This document shows positions 63,201-64,000 of a stretch of DNA of 64,000 nucleotides, in pieces. Each line of letters opens with the position of its first letter. Positions within the stretch are counted from its first letter, which is position 1. The stretch spans positions 6,180,079 through 6,244,078 of the forward strand of contig NC_135356.1 of assembly GCF_051622035.1 (NCBI RefSeq), read 5' to 3'. Source of the DNA: Arctopsyche grandis. Its lineage: Eukaryota > Arthropoda > Insecta > Trichoptera > Hydropsychidae. The notes under the pieces are model-generated. The model made no database searches, was not told the origin of the DNA, and saw only the letters and a list, made by a program, of their open reading frames with translations. The position numbers were made by a program, and so were the translations under genes.

Positions 63201-64000
63201 TACGCGTTTTCAATTTAGGAAAGGAAGCGAAATGGCGAGAGTTGGACGCCTTTTTTTTTTATTCGATGCTTCTGATGAACCGGGATATCCTCGACTTAGG
63301 CCGAATAATCGAGTTTCTGCACAGTACATATAATATATAATCGAGATCGTGCACATATGGCACTGCAGGTGTGGGTGAACGAGAAGCCAACAACACGCTT
63401 CGGAATCATCCGCAACGTTAACCTTTTATTTACGTTTTGTAAAAATTATTATAATAAAAACATATGGAGTACATTAAAATAGACAGGCAAGTGCATACAT
63501 ATCCATATAGTAAAAAATACATATATTTGATACGTATCTATTGTGTATAGAAAACGATTTTGGTTTGCATTTTGTTATGCCAAAGAGAGACGAGAATTGA
63601 ATGAAGTATGAAATTCTGTTTACTTATTTATGTATGTACATATATGCTGTTTTTAAAAGGGTGTTTCTAATTGTTCTCGTAATGGTAAATCGGATTGGAT
63701 TTAGGTATTATTTTTCAGTTTTATTTTTTAATTAACGCTCAATCCGTTAGCAAATTAGTTTTCGGTTTATCATCGTCTCAGTTACCAATACTATCTGCCT
63801 TTGAAATACAATAATCAATCGAACTTAATTACATAAAATGAATTTCGCGAGAAGCAATTAAACGCGAATGGGTTAAAGGTAGCTAACGAATGCTACGACC
63901 GGTTAAAGGTATTTACGGTGTCTACCTTCATTCGATTTTATGACACGATGTTTCGTGTTAGCCATAAGGGGACGCTTTTAGGTTTGAGATATACATAATA
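63201..64000. other. AT-rich DNA; one short frame of doubtful status
   Basis: 63357-63480 encodes MALQVWVNEKPTTRFGIIRN and 20 more residues. It could be an exon start, but nothing nearby supports it. Confidence 0.25.

Overview
The window looks like nuclear DNA of an insect or close arthropod relative. It is AT-rich and intron-bearing, and it is full of (TA)n tracts, tRNA-derived SINEs, LINE 3' ends, Helitron-like ends, hAT, Tc1 and TTAA elements, and Gypsy and Jockey-type retroelements. I can support two host genes. One is a complete asparagine synthetase gene in 11 coding exons (16644-21696, +). The other is an unrecognised three-exon gene for a putative secreted basic protein (28121-35306, +), assembled from splice sites and matching phases.

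Layout. 389-15049 is a four-level nest. A non-autonomous hAT element (8-bp TSD) holds a Gypsy LTR element (4-bp TSD). A Jockey-type LINE (12-bp TSD) splits the Gypsy 5' LTR. Inside the LINE ORF2 sits a 3.7-kb non-autonomous LTR element (4-bp TSD) with two 1004-bp LTRs that look identical. Those LTRs carry three copies of their own terminus, separated by segments resembling the 3' half of tRNA-Trp. 15058-21696 is the asparagine synthetase gene and its upstream DNA, with mobile elements in introns 3 and 9. 21697-25275 is a higher-order tandem array of about 27 units of ~85 bp; its larger blocks carry copies of the last codons of the synthetase gene. 25.2-28.1 kb is SINE and repeat DNA. 28.1-35.3 kb is the second gene, with introns full of Helitron-like, hAT and LINE insertions. 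A 301-bp foldback element with a 9-bp TSD has duplicated its likely poly(A) signal. 35.8-64 kb has no host gene I can support. It holds a Tc1 pseudogene with an intron, a ~1.9-kb imperfect palindrome, several hAT elements with clean TSDs, SINEs, LINE 3' ends and foldback elements.

How it works together. The host genes are unrelated in function as far as can be seen. The rest is a layered record of transposition. Many insertions have readable target-site duplications and three have an unoccupied paralogous site within the same window, so relative order can be read directly. Comparisons with families, tRNAs and enzymes are from memory; no database was searched.
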